14,206 nt of DNA from Actinomycetes bacterium (GCA_021827225.1 JAKAXG010000036.1:1-14206); one strand, 5' to 3'. Positions 1 to 8,532 are shown, counted from the first letter of the stretch. The notes: generated by a model not told the origin, from the sequence alone. Numbers and translations: made by a program.

Positions 1-600
1 GTGGCCGAGATCAACCTGGCCGAGGGGGACTGGGTCTTCTTCGAGCACCACGTGATGCTGTGGAAGGACGAGGGGACCCCGCTCAGCGCCATGAACACCG
101 GTGGGGGCCTGAAGCGGATGCTCGGCGGGATGCCCCACGTCATATCGATCGCCTCCGGACCGGGGCGGGTGGCGTTCTCCCGTGACGCGTCCGGAGAGGT
201 GGTGGTCCTGCCCCTGCACCCGGGGATGGAGATGGACGTCCGCGAGCACGCCTTCCTGGTGGCCTCCCACTCGATCAGCTACAGCTTCGAGCGCATCAAG
301 GGCATGACCAACGTCCTTCACGGCGAGGGCATGTACATGGACCGGTTCGTCACCTCGGGCGAGCAGGGCATCCTGCTCCTGCACGGCTACGGCAACGTGT
401 TCGAGCGGACCCTGCAGGACGGGGAGAAGATCCTGGTCGAGCCCGGCGGGTTCCTCTACAAGGATTCGTCTGTGGCCATGAACACCGTCCAGCAGAACCT
501 GCGGACCGGGATCATGCGCCACGGCATGTACCTGGCGGAAATGACCGGCCCGGGCCGGGTGGGGATCCAGTCCATGTACGTCCACCACGCCAGCGCCTAG
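1..600 (+). CDS. AIM24-family protein, 5' end cut off by the window
   Basis: This 199-residue open frame runs to the window edge and ends at TAG 598-600. It is a close paralogue of the next gene: the WVFFEHHVMLW segment matches WVYFSHHTVLW there, and SGPGRVAFSRDASGE matches TGPGHLALSEDAPGE. AIM24-like proteins are beta-rich and resemble the yeast mitochondrial protein AIM24; their bacterial role is not established. The GTG at position 1 is probably an internal valine, not the start. In the paralogue the same point lies about 60-70 residues into the protein, after a zinc ribbon and the first domain strands, so the true start is likely upstream. Between the DVREH and FLVAS segments and the LLLLHGYGN segment it is shorter than its neighbour. 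The stop abuts the next gene, suggesting co-transcription. Family call is confident, function unknown. Confidence 0.85.
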   Translation: MAEINLAEGDWVFFEHHVMLWKDEGTPLSAMNTGGGLKRMLGGMPHVISIASGPGRVAFSRDASGEVVVLPLHPGMEMDVREHAFLVASHSISYSFERIKGMTNVLHGEGMYMDRFVTSGEQGILLLHGYGNVFERTLQDGEKILVEPGGFLYKDSSVAMNTVQQNLRTGIMRHGMYLAEMTGPGRVGIQSMYVHHASA

Positions 601-617
601 TGACCGAAAGGGACCAC

Positions 618-1511
618 GTGAGCGACGCCGGCACCACCTACACCTGCCGCTACTGCCGCCAGCCGGGCGACCCCGCCGCCATGAGCTGCCCCCACTGCGG
701 CGCCCCCGTCGACGTGACGAGGGAGGTCAGCCGGTCAGGGTGGCAGGAGCAGCCGCCGATCCGGGACATGGCCCGCATCCAGTTCGGAGCCTCGACCTGC
801 CAGATCGAGGGCTCCAACGTCCCGACCGCCGATTTCAACCTGCGGGGGCAGGAGTGGGTGTACTTCTCGCACCACACCGTTCTCTGGGCCGAACCGGGCA
901 TCAACATGCAGACCATGCCCATGGCCGGTGGGTGGAGCCGGATGCGCTCCGGGATGCCGCTGGTGATGCTCCAGGCGACCGGTCCCGGCCACCTGGCGCT
1001 GTCCGAGGACGCGCCCGGCGAGATAGTCGCCCTGCCGCTGCAGCCGGGGCAGTCGGTGCAGGTGCGCGAGCACCGGTTCCTGGCCGCGACCGGCAACGTC
1101 AACTACACCTGGCACCAGTCGGGGATCTGGTTCGTCACCGGATCGGGGGACGACGCCGAGACCCACTTCCCGCTGGGCTACAACGTCGACGTCTTCTCGG
1201 CCTCCGCCACTCCCGGTCTGCTCCTGTTGCATTCGCCGGGGAACACCTTCATCAGGGACCTGGCCGACGGGGAGACCATCTGTATCCAGCCGACCGCTCT
1301 GCTCTACCGGGACCCGACGGTGGGCATGGCCCTGCACCTGGAGTACCCGAACCCCGGGAACATGGTGTGGGGCTACGGCAACTTCAGCTACCGCCAGGTG
1401 TGGCTGAGGTTGTGGGGTCCGGGCCGGGTGGCCGTCCAGTCGGTGTTCGAGCGGCCCGAGGGCAGCGAGGCCATCACCAACAGCTCACCGGCGACGGTGG
1501 CCCGCTGGTAG
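618..1511 (+). CDS. AIM24-family protein with N-terminal zinc ribbon
   Basis: A 297-residue protein. Cysteines 10, 13, 24 and 27 form two CxxC pairs ten residues apart (CRYC and CPHC), a zinc-ribbon knuckle. A short linker with the segment QPPIRDMARIQFG follows, then the AIM24 beta domain from about residue 50 to 285. I chose GTG 618 because AAAGGG at 607-612 lies five bases upstream. A GTG at 600, overlapping the previous TAG, is the alternative and would add six residues. No signal peptide or membrane segment is seen, so it is probably cytoplasmic. It follows its paralogue with almost no gap, so the pair looks like a tandem duplication in one transcript. Whether the zinc ribbon binds nucleic acid or protein cannot be told. 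Family call is confident; biochemical role unknown. Confidence 0.85.
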   Translation: MSDAGTTYTCRYCRQPGDPAAMSCPHCGAPVDVTREVSRSGWQEQPPIRDMARIQFGASTCQIEGSNVPTADFNLRGQEWVYFSHHTVLWAEPGINMQTMPMAGGWSRMRSGMPLVMLQATGPGHLALSEDAPGEIVALPLQPGQSVQVREHRFLAATGNVNYTWHQSGIWFVTGSGDDAETHFPLGYNVDVFSASATPGLLLLHSPGNTFIRDLADGETICIQPTALLYRDPTVGMALHLEYPNPGNMVWGYGNFSYRQVWLRLWGPGRVAVQSVFERPEGSEAITNSSPATVARW

Positions 1512-1529
1512 CCCGACCGGCGCCGGCCG

Positions 1530-1538
1530 TGCTAGCAT
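1530..1538 (+). promoter_or_regulatory. Predicted extended -10 promoter for the leuA leader
   Basis: TGCTAGCAT is a TGn extension followed by TAGCAT (1533-1538), matching the TAnnnT form of actinobacterial -10 boxes. A start site 7-9 bases downstream would fall on A1545 or A1547, at or beside the ATG of the leader peptide (1547), so the message would be leaderless or nearly so. No convincing -35 is visible, which fits an extended -10. The box begins 18 bases after the stop of the AIM24 gene. Predicted by eye only. Confidence 0.6.
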
Positions 1539-1546
1539 CCCCGGAG

Positions 1547-1588
1547 ATGTACGGCTTCGAGACCACCGGACTCCTCCTTCTGCTGTAG
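1547..1588 (+). CDS. leuL: leuA leader peptide (MYGFETTGLLLLL)
   Basis: A 13-codon open frame, ATG 1547 to TAG 1586-1588, with five consecutive leucine codons (CTC CTC CTT CTG CTG) immediately before the stop. Five leucines in a tiny frame just upstream of leuA and a terminator is the signature of a leucine leader peptide: ribosome progress through these codons senses charged leucyl-tRNA. GGAG (1543-1546) touches the ATG and is too close to act as a normal ribosome binding site. Together with the -10 box at 1533-1538 this suggests leaderless translation. The peptide itself probably has no function after synthesis. The symbol follows the usual name for leucine leader peptides. Confidence 0.85.
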   Translation: MYGFETTGLLLLL

Positions 1589-1614
1589 GCGGGCACCACA
1601 TATCGGTGCTCGCC
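1588..1614 (+). promoter_or_regulatory. Attenuator hairpin between leader peptide and terminator
   Basis: Bases 1588-1597 pair with 1605-1614 to give a 10-bp stem with one G-U pair and a 7-base loop (ACATATC). The stem begins at the last base of the leader stop codon, so a ribosome releasing at that stop would block it. Two competing pairings are visible. The leader segment 1558-1569, just before the leucine codons, can pair with 1603-1612 (CACCGG with TCGGTG plus CGAG with CTCG). Bases 1591-1596 (GGGCAC) can pair with GTGCCC at 1625-1630 in the apical part of the terminator. Mutually exclusive pairings of this kind are expected of an attenuator, but I cannot establish the exact switching order by eye. 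Confidence 0.7.
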
Positions 1615-1615
1615 G

Positions 1616-1649
1616 AAACCTCCTGTGCCCCCGGGCCAGGAGGTTTTTT
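1616..1649 (+). terminator. Intrinsic terminator of the leuA attenuator
   Basis: AAACCTCCTG (1616-1625) is perfectly complementary to CAGGAGGTTT (1637-1646). The outer three pairs are A-T and merge into a run of six T's (1644-1649). The intervening TGCCCCCGGGC can extend the stem slightly. The hairpin lies 29 bases before the leuA ATG and after the leader peptide, so it should stop transcription ahead of leuA when leucine is plentiful. It is the only strong hairpin plus T-tract terminator I see in the window. Confidence 0.88.
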
Positions 1650-1669
1650 CGTTTCCCGACCCGACCTGA

Positions 1670-3391
<1,722 letters not shown>

Positions 3392-3402
3392 GCTGGACAG
3401 CC

Positions 3403-3681
3403 ATGTCCATGCCGACCTCCGAAGAGCAAGCCCCGCCCCGCGGTCACGTCCGGGTCGTGTACCTCGGCCCGGTGGCGCCGCACTGGCGGGTCGACTCCGA
3501 CTTCGGGGAGCGCCCGGTCATCGAGGATTTCAGGCAGCGGGCCCTGGCCCGGCTGCTCCTGCTTCCCCCGCACGACCCCCAGTTCCGCCGGAACCGGGAG
3601 CGGGTGATCCGCGACGCCGAGCGGGAGAACCTCCTCCTTGACTGGGATCTCGGCAACCCGGAGGAGGAAAGCGGCTCCTAG
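3403..3681 (+). CDS. Small unknown protein between leuA and ppk1
   Basis: A 92-residue frame from ATG 3403 to TAG 3679-3681; ATG 3409 is an alternative start. It opens with a polar stretch, followed by HVRVVYLGPVAPHWRVD, then a helical region rich in Arg and Leu (FRQRALARLLLL, RNRERVIRDAERENLLL) and an acidic tail (NPEEESGS). There is no signal peptide, membrane segment or recognisable catalytic motif. Codon use fits its neighbours, and it sits 11 bases after leuA and 12 before ppk1, so it is probably translated as part of that operon. I do not recognise the family. The only structure between leuA and this gene is a short palindrome (GGCTGGACAGCC, 3391-3402) without a T-tract. Confidence 0.75.
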   Translation: MSMPTSEEQAPPRGHVRVVYLGPVAPHWRVDSDFGERPVIEDFRQRALARLLLLPPHDPQFRRNRERVIRDAERENLLLDWDLGNPEEESGS

Positions 3682-3693
3682 GGACCAGCGCAG

Positions 3694-5847
3694 ATGGCAA
3701 CCGCTCTGGCCGAAGAAGGATTCGCTGCCGACGCCACGCCGGGGCAGCACTTCCTCAACCGGGAGCTGTCCACGCTGGACTTCAACGCCCGGGTGCTGGC
3801 CCTCGCCGAGCAGCAGGACCTGCCGCTGCTGGAGCGGGTGAAGTTCCTGGCGATATTCGCCACGAACATGGACGAGTTCTTCCAGGTCCGGGTGGCCGGC
3901 CTGAAGGACCAGCTGGCCGCCGGCATCGGCACCGCGCCCGACGGGCTGTCGGTGTCCGACCAGCTGCGGGCCATACGGGCCGCCACTGAGAAGCTGCTGG
4001 AGCGACGCCGGGTCGCCTTTCTCGACCACGTGGTGCCCGCCCTGGCGGAACACGGCATCCGGCTGATCGCCTGGGATTCGCTCGACGGTGCCGACCGGCG
4101 CTGGGCCGGGGAGATGTTCGCGGAGCGGATCTTCCCGGTGCTGACCCCGCTCGCTGTCGATCCGGGCCATCCCTTCCCGTACATCTCCAACCTGTCCCTG
4201 AACCTGGCGGTCATGGTCCATGACCCCGCGGGCGGGGAGCGCCGCTTCGCCCGGGTCAAGATCCCGCCCCTGCTGCCGGGGCTGCTGGCCCTTCCCGACG
4301 GGGTCCGTTTCGTCCCGCTGGAGCAGGTCATCGCCGCTCATCTCGACACCCTCTTCCCGGGTATGGAGATCGTCGGCCAATACCCCTTCCGGGTGACCCG
4401 CAACGCCGACCTGACCCTCGAGGAGGAGGAAGCCGACGACCTCCTGGTGGCGGTCGAGATGGAGCTGCGCCGGCGCCGCTTCGGGCGGGCCGTGCGACTG
4501 GAGATCGACCCGTCGATGACCGACGAGGTGCGGGAGCTTCTCACCCGCGAGCTGGACCTGTCCTGCGAGGACGTCTACGCCGGTCCCGGCCCGCTGGATC
4601 TGACCGCGTTGTGGCAGATCTACGGACTGGACCGGCCGGAGCTGAAGGAGGAGCCGTTCACCCCGGTCACCCCGGCCCGCCTGGGCGGATCCGACGGTGA
4701 GCGGGCTGACATCTTCGCGGCCATCCGGGCCGGGGACATCCTGGTGCAGCACCCCTACGACAGCTTCTCCGAGTCGGTCGAGGAGTTCATCGCTCAGGCC
4801 TCGCGCGATCCCGATGTGCTCGCCATCAAGCAGACCCTGTACCGGACATCGGGTGACAGCGCCATCGTCCGGTCGCTGATCCGGGCCGCCGAGCGGGGCA
4901 AGCAGGTGGCCGCCCTGGTGGAGCTCAAGGCCCGGGGGGACGAGGCGGCCAACATCGGCTTCGCCCGGGCCCTCGAGCAGGCCGGCGTGCACGTCGTGTA
5001 CGGCCTGGTCGGCCTGAAGACCCACTCCAAGATCGCCCTGGTGGTCCGCCAGGAGGGGACCGGCATAACCCGGTACTGCCACATCGGGACCGGCAACTAC
5101 AACGGCAGCACCGCCCGGACCTACGAGGACATCGGCATCCTCACCTGCTCCCCGGAGATCGGGGCCGATCTCACCGACCTGTTCAACTACCTCACCGGCT
5201 ACAGCCGGCGGGTCGACTACCGCCGGCTGCTCGTCGCTCCCAGCACGCTGCGGCCACGGATGCTCGAATTGATCGCCCGCGAGGCGGAGGCGGGCCGGGA
5301 CGGGCGCATTGTCTGGAAGCTCAACAACCTGGTCGACCCCGGCATCATCGACGCCCTCTACGCGGCATCCCAGGCCGGCGTCCGCATAGACCTCATCGTC
5401 CGGGCCATCTGCTGCCTGCGTCCCGGTGTCCCCGGGCTGTCGGACCACATCCGGGTGCGCAGCATCGTCGGCAGGTGGCTGGAGCATTCCCGGCTCTACT
5501 ACTTCGGGGCCGGTGCCGGCCGATCTGTCAGCAACGGTGACATGACGGTGGACATGCCGGAGGGCGGCCAGTACTGGATCGGATCGGCCGACATGATGGA
5601 CCGCAACCTGGACCGGCGGGTGGAGGCGCTGGTCCCCATAGCGTCGCCGGAGTTGCAGGGCCGGCTGCGGGAGATCCTGGTCACCGAGATGACGGACGAC
5701 GTGCGGGCCTGGACGCTGGCCGCGGACGGTACCTGGCAGAAGGTGCCGGCCGTCCGGGGCTTCGACGCACAGCAGAAGTTCCAGGAGATGGCACTGTCGC
5801 GGGCCAGGTGGCGGCTGGCGCACGAGTCCCGGGCGGCGGTGCTGTGA
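3694..5847 (+). CDS. ppk1: Polyphosphate kinase 1
   Basis: PPK1 reversibly transfers the terminal phosphate of ATP to inorganic polyphosphate, via a phosphohistidine, and is usually membrane-associated. The 717-residue protein has the full domain order. The N-terminal domain includes LNRELSTLDFNARVL and FATNMDEFFQVR. A middle (head) domain follows, then two phospholipase-D-like C-terminal domains. LKTHSK supplies H444, the equivalent of the E. coli autophosphorylated histidine, and YCHIGTGNYN supplies H463. LEHSRLYYF (H598) lies near the second conserved histidine of the C2 domain. No key residue appears lost. It overlaps the following Nudix gene by four bases (GTGA), a sign of translational coupling. 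In mycobacteria ppk1 is likewise next to mutT1. Placement behind leuA suggests shared transcription from the leucine-attenuated promoter; an internal promoter cannot be excluded. Confidence 0.97.
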   Translation: MATALAEEGFAADATPGQHFLNRELSTLDFNARVLALAEQQDLPLLERVKFLAIFATNMDEFFQVRVAGLKDQLAAGIGTAPDGLSVSDQLRAIRAATEKLLERRRVAFLDHVVPALAEHGIRLIAWDSLDGADRRWAGEMFAERIFPVLTPLAVDPGHPFPYISNLSLNLAVMVHDPAGGERRFARVKIPPLLPGLLALPDGVRFVPLEQVIAAHLDTLFPGMEIVGQYPFRVTRNADLTLEEEEADDLLVAVEMELRRRRFGRAVRLEIDPSMTDEVRELLTRELDLSCEDVYAGPGPLDLTALWQIYGLDRPELKEEPFTPVTPARLGGSDGERADIFAAIRAGDILVQHPYDSFSESVEEFIAQASRDPDVLAIKQTLYRTSGDSAIVRSLIRAAERGKQVAALVELKARGDEAANIGFARALEQAGVHVVYGLVGLKTHSKIALVVRQEGTGITRYCHIGTGNYNGSTARTYEDIGILTCSPEIGADLTDLFNYLTGYSRRVDYRRLLVAPSTLRPRMLELIAREAEAGRDGRIVWKLNNLVDPGIIDALYAASQAGVRIDLIVRAICCLRPGVPGLSDHIRVRSIVGRWLEHSRLYYFGAGAGRSVSNGDMTVDMPEGGQYWIGSADMMDRNLDRRVEALVPIASPELQGRLREILVTEMTDDVRAWTLAADGTWQKVPAVRGFDAQQKFQEMALSRARWRLAHESRAAVL

Positions 5848-6284
5848 CGACGGGTCCGGTACCCGCCGCCGGCGATGCCGGCGCTCCGGTCCTGGCCGCC
5901 GGCGGTGTGGTCTGGCGCCGCGACGGCGGCGGGCAGGTGGAGGTGGTGCTGATCCACCGCTCCCGCTACGACGACTGGAGCCTGCCCAAGGGCAAGCTCG
6001 ACCCGGGTGAAACCGACGAGCAGGCCGCCCGGCGGGAGGTGCTGGAGGAGACCACCCTGGATACCGAGTTGGGACCGGAGCTTCCCTCGACCACCTACCT
6101 GGATCGCAGCGGCAAGCACAAGCGGGTGCGCTACTGGGCCATGACCGTGAAGCAGGGCCGGCCCCGGGGCTCCCACGAGGTGGACCTGGCCGAATGGGTG
6201 CCGCTGGAGGAGGCGGCCGGACGGCTCAGCTACCCGCACGACGTCGAGGTGCTGCGAGCCCTCGACCGGGTGATAGGCGGGTAG
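5844..6284 (+). CDS. Nudix hydrolase matching the N-terminal half of MutT1
   Basis: A 146-residue Nudix protein. I start it at GTG 5844, which overlaps the ppk1 stop as GTGA; an upstream in-frame start at 5808 would overlap ppk1 further and adds a poor N-terminus. The Nudix box spans residues 50-72: G50, E56, R64, E65, E68 and E69 are all present, but the usual glycine before the final hydrophobic position is T71. The segment YDDWSLPKGKLDPGET and the following layout match mycobacterial MutT1, which removes 8-oxo-dGTP and diadenosine polyphosphates. MutT1 continues into a histidine-phosphatase domain. Here the frame stops just after SYPHDVEVLRALDRV, where the linker would begin, and a matching phosphatase is encoded separately at 7308-7784. 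The substrate here is uncertain. Confidence 0.9.
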   Translation: MTTGPVPAAGDAGAPVLAAGGVVWRRDGGGQVEVVLIHRSRYDDWSLPKGKLDPGETDEQAARREVLEETTLDTELGPELPSTTYLDRSGKHKRVRYWAMTVKQGRPRGSHEVDLAEWVPLEEAAGRLSYPHDVEVLRALDRVIGG

Positions 6285-6295
6285 CTCCGCCCCGC

Positions 6296-7264
6296 TCAGA
6301 GGCTCTGGGGGAGGAGCAGTACCGCATTCTCGAAGCAGAACCAGAGCGGTACCAGACAGATCCCGATGCCGAACACGAAAGCGGCGACCCGGTGCCAGCG
6401 GCGGGTCCGGTTGATCCAGATACGCACCCCGACCCAGGCCGCCACCATCAGGAGGCCGTACAGGATCGTGGGGGTCCACGCCCCGGCCTGGCTGCTGCCG
6501 GCCAGGGTGGCGGAGGACGCGCTGGCCGGAGGTGGCGTGCGGGCCGGGACGGTGGTGGGCGTGGGAGCGGGGGTGGCCGGGCCCACCAGCCGGGCGAAGA
6601 CCACCAGGCGGGAGGTGGCGGAGAACACGGGATTGCAGGTGGTCAGCGTCAGCTGGGGGTACGGCGTGTTGTCGAGTACCGACACGTCATCGGGGCTGAC
6701 CACCTTCGGCGGTGCCGACACCTTGTAGACCCATGTGTGGCCGGTGAGGTCGGTGATGTAGATGGGGTCGCCGGGGCCCAGATCGTTCAGCCGGAAGAAC
6801 GGCGCGCCGTAGGTGGTGCGGTGGCCGGCTATCGCTGCGTTGCCGGGCTGGCCCGGGAAGGGTGTGCCGCTGTAGTGCCCCGGGCCTCGACGCAGGTCCG
6901 CCTCGTTGGTCCCCTCGACCACGAACTTGTCCACCCCTATCTTCGGGATCACCAGGTGGTCCACCGCCCCGCCCGGCGGGACGGACGGCAGCACCGGGGT
7001 GGTGGGCGTGGACGGGGCGCTGACCGTGGGGGAGTGGTCGTGGGCCACATCGGCGGAGAACTGCCTGGCCAGCCTGTGCTGGCTGTGGGCCTCGGTGAGG
7101 TTCGTGCCGAACAGCTGGTAGACGAGGAAGAGCAGGATGACCACCCCGAGGGTGATCAGGCCCAGGCCCACCTCGCGCACCACCCGGCGCAGCGGTCCCA
7201 TCCCGGCCCGCGGCTCGAGCGGGTGCTCTACCGGCGGGGAGACGGGACCGGTCACAGACGCCAT
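6296..7264 (-). CDS. Class E sortase with three predicted membrane segments
   Basis: Sortases are membrane transpeptidases that cut a C-terminal sorting signal and attach the protein to the cell wall. In this 322-residue protein (start 7264) the catalytic residues are all visible: H148 in AGHRTTYGAPF, C210 in TLTTCNP and R219 in SATSRLVV. TLTTC is typical of class E. An N-terminal transmembrane helix covers about residues 33-52. A Pro/Thr-rich linker precedes the catalytic domain, and a second Pro/Ala/Thr-rich stretch follows it. Two further hydrophobic segments (about 265-284 and 291-312) end the protein. I prefer ATG 7264 because TAACCT lies seven bases upstream; ATG 7309 would overlap the divergent phosphatase start. 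It converges with the Nudix gene, 11 bases apart. No sorting-signal protein is encoded in this window. Confidence 0.92.
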   Translation of the reverse strand: MASVTGPVSPPVEHPLEPRAGMGPLRRVVREVGLGLITLGVVILLFLVYQLFGTNLTEAHSQHRLARQFSADVAHDHSPTVSAPSTPTTPVLPSVPPGGAVDHLVIPKIGVDKFVVEGTNEADLRRGPGHYSGTPFPGQPGNAAIAGHRTTYGAPFFRLNDLGPGDPIYITDLTGHTWVYKVSAPPKVVSPDDVSVLDNTPYPQLTLTTCNPVFSATSRLVVFARLVGPATPAPTPTTVPARTPPPASASSATLAGSSQAGAWTPTILYGLLMVAAWVGVRIWINRTRRWHRVAAFVFGIGICLVPLWFCFENAVLLLPQSL

Positions 7265-7271
7265 CGCGGAC

Positions 7272-7277
7272 AGGTTA
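7272..7277 (-). promoter_or_regulatory. Predicted -10 box for the sortase gene (leaderless)
   Basis: Read on the - strand the bases are TAACCT, matching TAnnnT, followed by seven bases and then the ATG at 7264. This places the expected transcription start on the start codon itself, giving a leaderless mRNA, and supports 7264 over 7309 as the sortase start. No clear ribosome binding site or -35 is present. Predicted by eye. Confidence 0.5.
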
Positions 7278-7307
7278 AGCCCGCCGGCCTTCTGGCACAC
7301 TCGCGCC

Positions 7308-7784
7308 ATGCCGGTGCTGATGGTCCGTCACGCCCACGCCCTTTCCCGGTCGCGCTGGGAGGGTGACGACGACGCCCGGGAGCTGTCGCCCAGAGGACAC
7401 CTCCAGGCGAGGATGCTGGTGCCGGTGCTCGAAGAGATGGAGCCGGGGCTGATCCTGTCCAGCCCGTCGGTCCGCTGCGTCGACACGGTGAGGCCGCTCG
7501 CCGAGGCACTGCGCCGGCCGGTGCGGACCGAGGCCGGTCTGGCGGAAGGGTCGGGGCGGGCGGCGGTGGCGCTGGTCCGGTCGCTTACGGGGGATTCCGC
7601 GGTGCTCTGCAGCCACGGTGACGTCATCCCCGATGTCCTGGCCGCCCTGGCGGACGAGGACGGGCTGGATCTGGGCCCGATGCCCCGGGTGGAGAAGGCC
7701 TCCATATGGCTGCTCGAAGCGGACCACGGGCCGGGCGGCCGGTTCCGCTCGGCTGCCTACCTGCCCCCGCCGGACGCCGCCTGA
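7308..7784 (+). CDS. Histidine phosphatase (SixA-like), matching the C-terminal half of MutT1
   Basis: A 158-residue histidine-phosphatase (phosphoglycerate-mutase-like) domain protein. The N-terminal MVRHAHA gives R7 and the nucleophile H8. R56 lies in SSPSVRC, and the second histidine H103 in LCSHGDVIPD. The order and wording of motifs (VRHAHALSRSRWEGDDDAREL, then VRCVDTVRPLAEAL, then CSHGDVIPDV) resemble the C-terminal domain of mycobacterial MutT1 more than classical E. coli SixA. This suggests it works with the Nudix protein at 5844-6284. Its start is 43 bases from the divergent sortase start. CACACT six bases before the ATG is a weak candidate -10 for a leaderless message. The true substrate (nucleotide or phosphohistidine) is not decided by sequence. 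Confidence 0.9.
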   Translation: MPVLMVRHAHALSRSRWEGDDDARELSPRGHLQARMLVPVLEEMEPGLILSSPSVRCVDTVRPLAEALRRPVRTEAGLAEGSGRAAVALVRSLTGDSAVLCSHGDVIPDVLAALADEDGLDLGPMPRVEKASIWLLEADHGPGGRFRSAAYLPPPDAA

Positions 7785-7787
7785 TAC

Positions 7788-7814
7788 GCCGCCCGGGTGC
7801 TTCACCGGCGCGGC
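7788..7814. terminator. Possible bidirectional GC-rich hairpin between convergent genes
   Basis: The 40-base gap between the convergent phosphatase gene and the - strand gene ending at 7825 contains a near-palindrome: 7788-7799 pairs with 7803-7814 in 10 of 12 positions around a CTT loop. It has no T-run in either direction. Such T-less hairpins are proposed terminators in high-GC bacteria, but in sequence this GC-rich the match may be chance. Confidence 0.3.
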
Positions 7815-7824
7815 GGGGTCCCGA

Positions 7825-8532
7825 TCAGCGCCGTCGGCCCCGTCGCTTGGCCGCGCCGCGGGGAAGGATGTCATCGTCGGAGGGGGCCCACGCGGCGACG
7901 GCGACCGCCGGTCGCGGCTGGGCTGCCGGGGCCGGCACAGGCGCGGGCGGGGCGGAGGCGGTCGCCGCCGGCTCGGCCCGCTTGGGCCGCCGGATCGGGA
8001 TCGTGGGTTGCTCGGCGGCGGGACCGTCGGCGGTGGGGGCGAAGCCGGCCGGGGCCGGCGACAGCCCGGAGACCAGCTTGCCCGGCGCGGCCAGCGGGCC
8101 GGGGGCGGCCAGGGGTCGGGGAGGGACCGCGAGGGGCGTCGGACCGGTGCCGGGTGCCGCCACCGGCCGGGGCGAGGACCCGAGCGTCGAGCCCCCGAGG
8201 AGGCCGGCCGGACCGGCCAGACCGGACCCGAGCAGCGTGGGGCGGGGAGCCGGCCGGGGCGAGGTGGCCGGCGCGTCGGCGACGGCCGGCTCGGCGCCGG
8301 GCCCGTCGGACCCTCCCGCCGCGGCGTCATCCGCCAGCGGTCGGGGCCGGGGTCGGGAGCGGGCCCGGCGGGCGGCGTCGGGCGCCGGGCTGTCGGTCGG
8401 GCCCGGAGCCGTCGCGCTGTCGGCGTCGCGGAGGGCGTCGGCCAGCGTGGCCTCCAGCGCCTGGCGGTCGAACGGCTTGAACGGTTCGTCGCCCTCTCCC
8501 TGGCCGGCGGGAGGCATCAACGGCTGTGGCAT
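7825..8532 (-). CDS. Pro/Ala-rich, probably disordered protein of unknown function
   Basis: A 235-residue protein. Residues 1-40 are the only part that looks folded (EPFKPFDRQALEATLADAL, a likely helix). The rest is a low-complexity Pro/Ala/Gly/Arg stretch with repeated PRPLAAPG-like pieces. The tail is an acidic DDDILPRG followed by the strongly basic AAKRRGRRR. No signal peptide or membrane helix is visible. Third codon positions are almost all G or C in this frame, which supports it over the open + strand frames in the same place. It starts 58 bases after the stop of the - strand DUF2342 gene and is probably co-transcribed with it. I do not recognise the family. A scaffold or nucleic-acid-binding role for the basic tail would be speculation. 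Confidence 0.7.
   Translation of the reverse strand: MPQPLMPPAGQGEGDEPFKPFDRQALEATLADALRDADSATAPGPTDSPAPDAARRARSRPRPRPLADDAAAGGSDGPGAEPAVADAPATSPRPAPRPTLLGSGLAGPAGLLGGSTLGSSPRPVAAPGTGPTPLAVPPRPLAAPGPLAAPGKLVSGLSPAPAGFAPTADGPAAEQPTIPIRRPKRAEPAATASAPPAPVPAPAAQPRPAVAVAAWAPSDDDILPRGAAKRRGRRR

Noticed and set aside
5808..5843. GTG 5808 as the Nudix start
   Set aside because: It would overlap ppk1 by 40 bases and add a Gly-rich N-terminus. GTG 5844 gives the standard GTGA stop-start overlap.
7265..7309. ATG 7309 as the sortase start
   Set aside because: It would overlap the divergent phosphatase ATG and place the candidate -10 box (7272-7277) inside the gene. ATG 7264 gives a normal short cytoplasmic tail.
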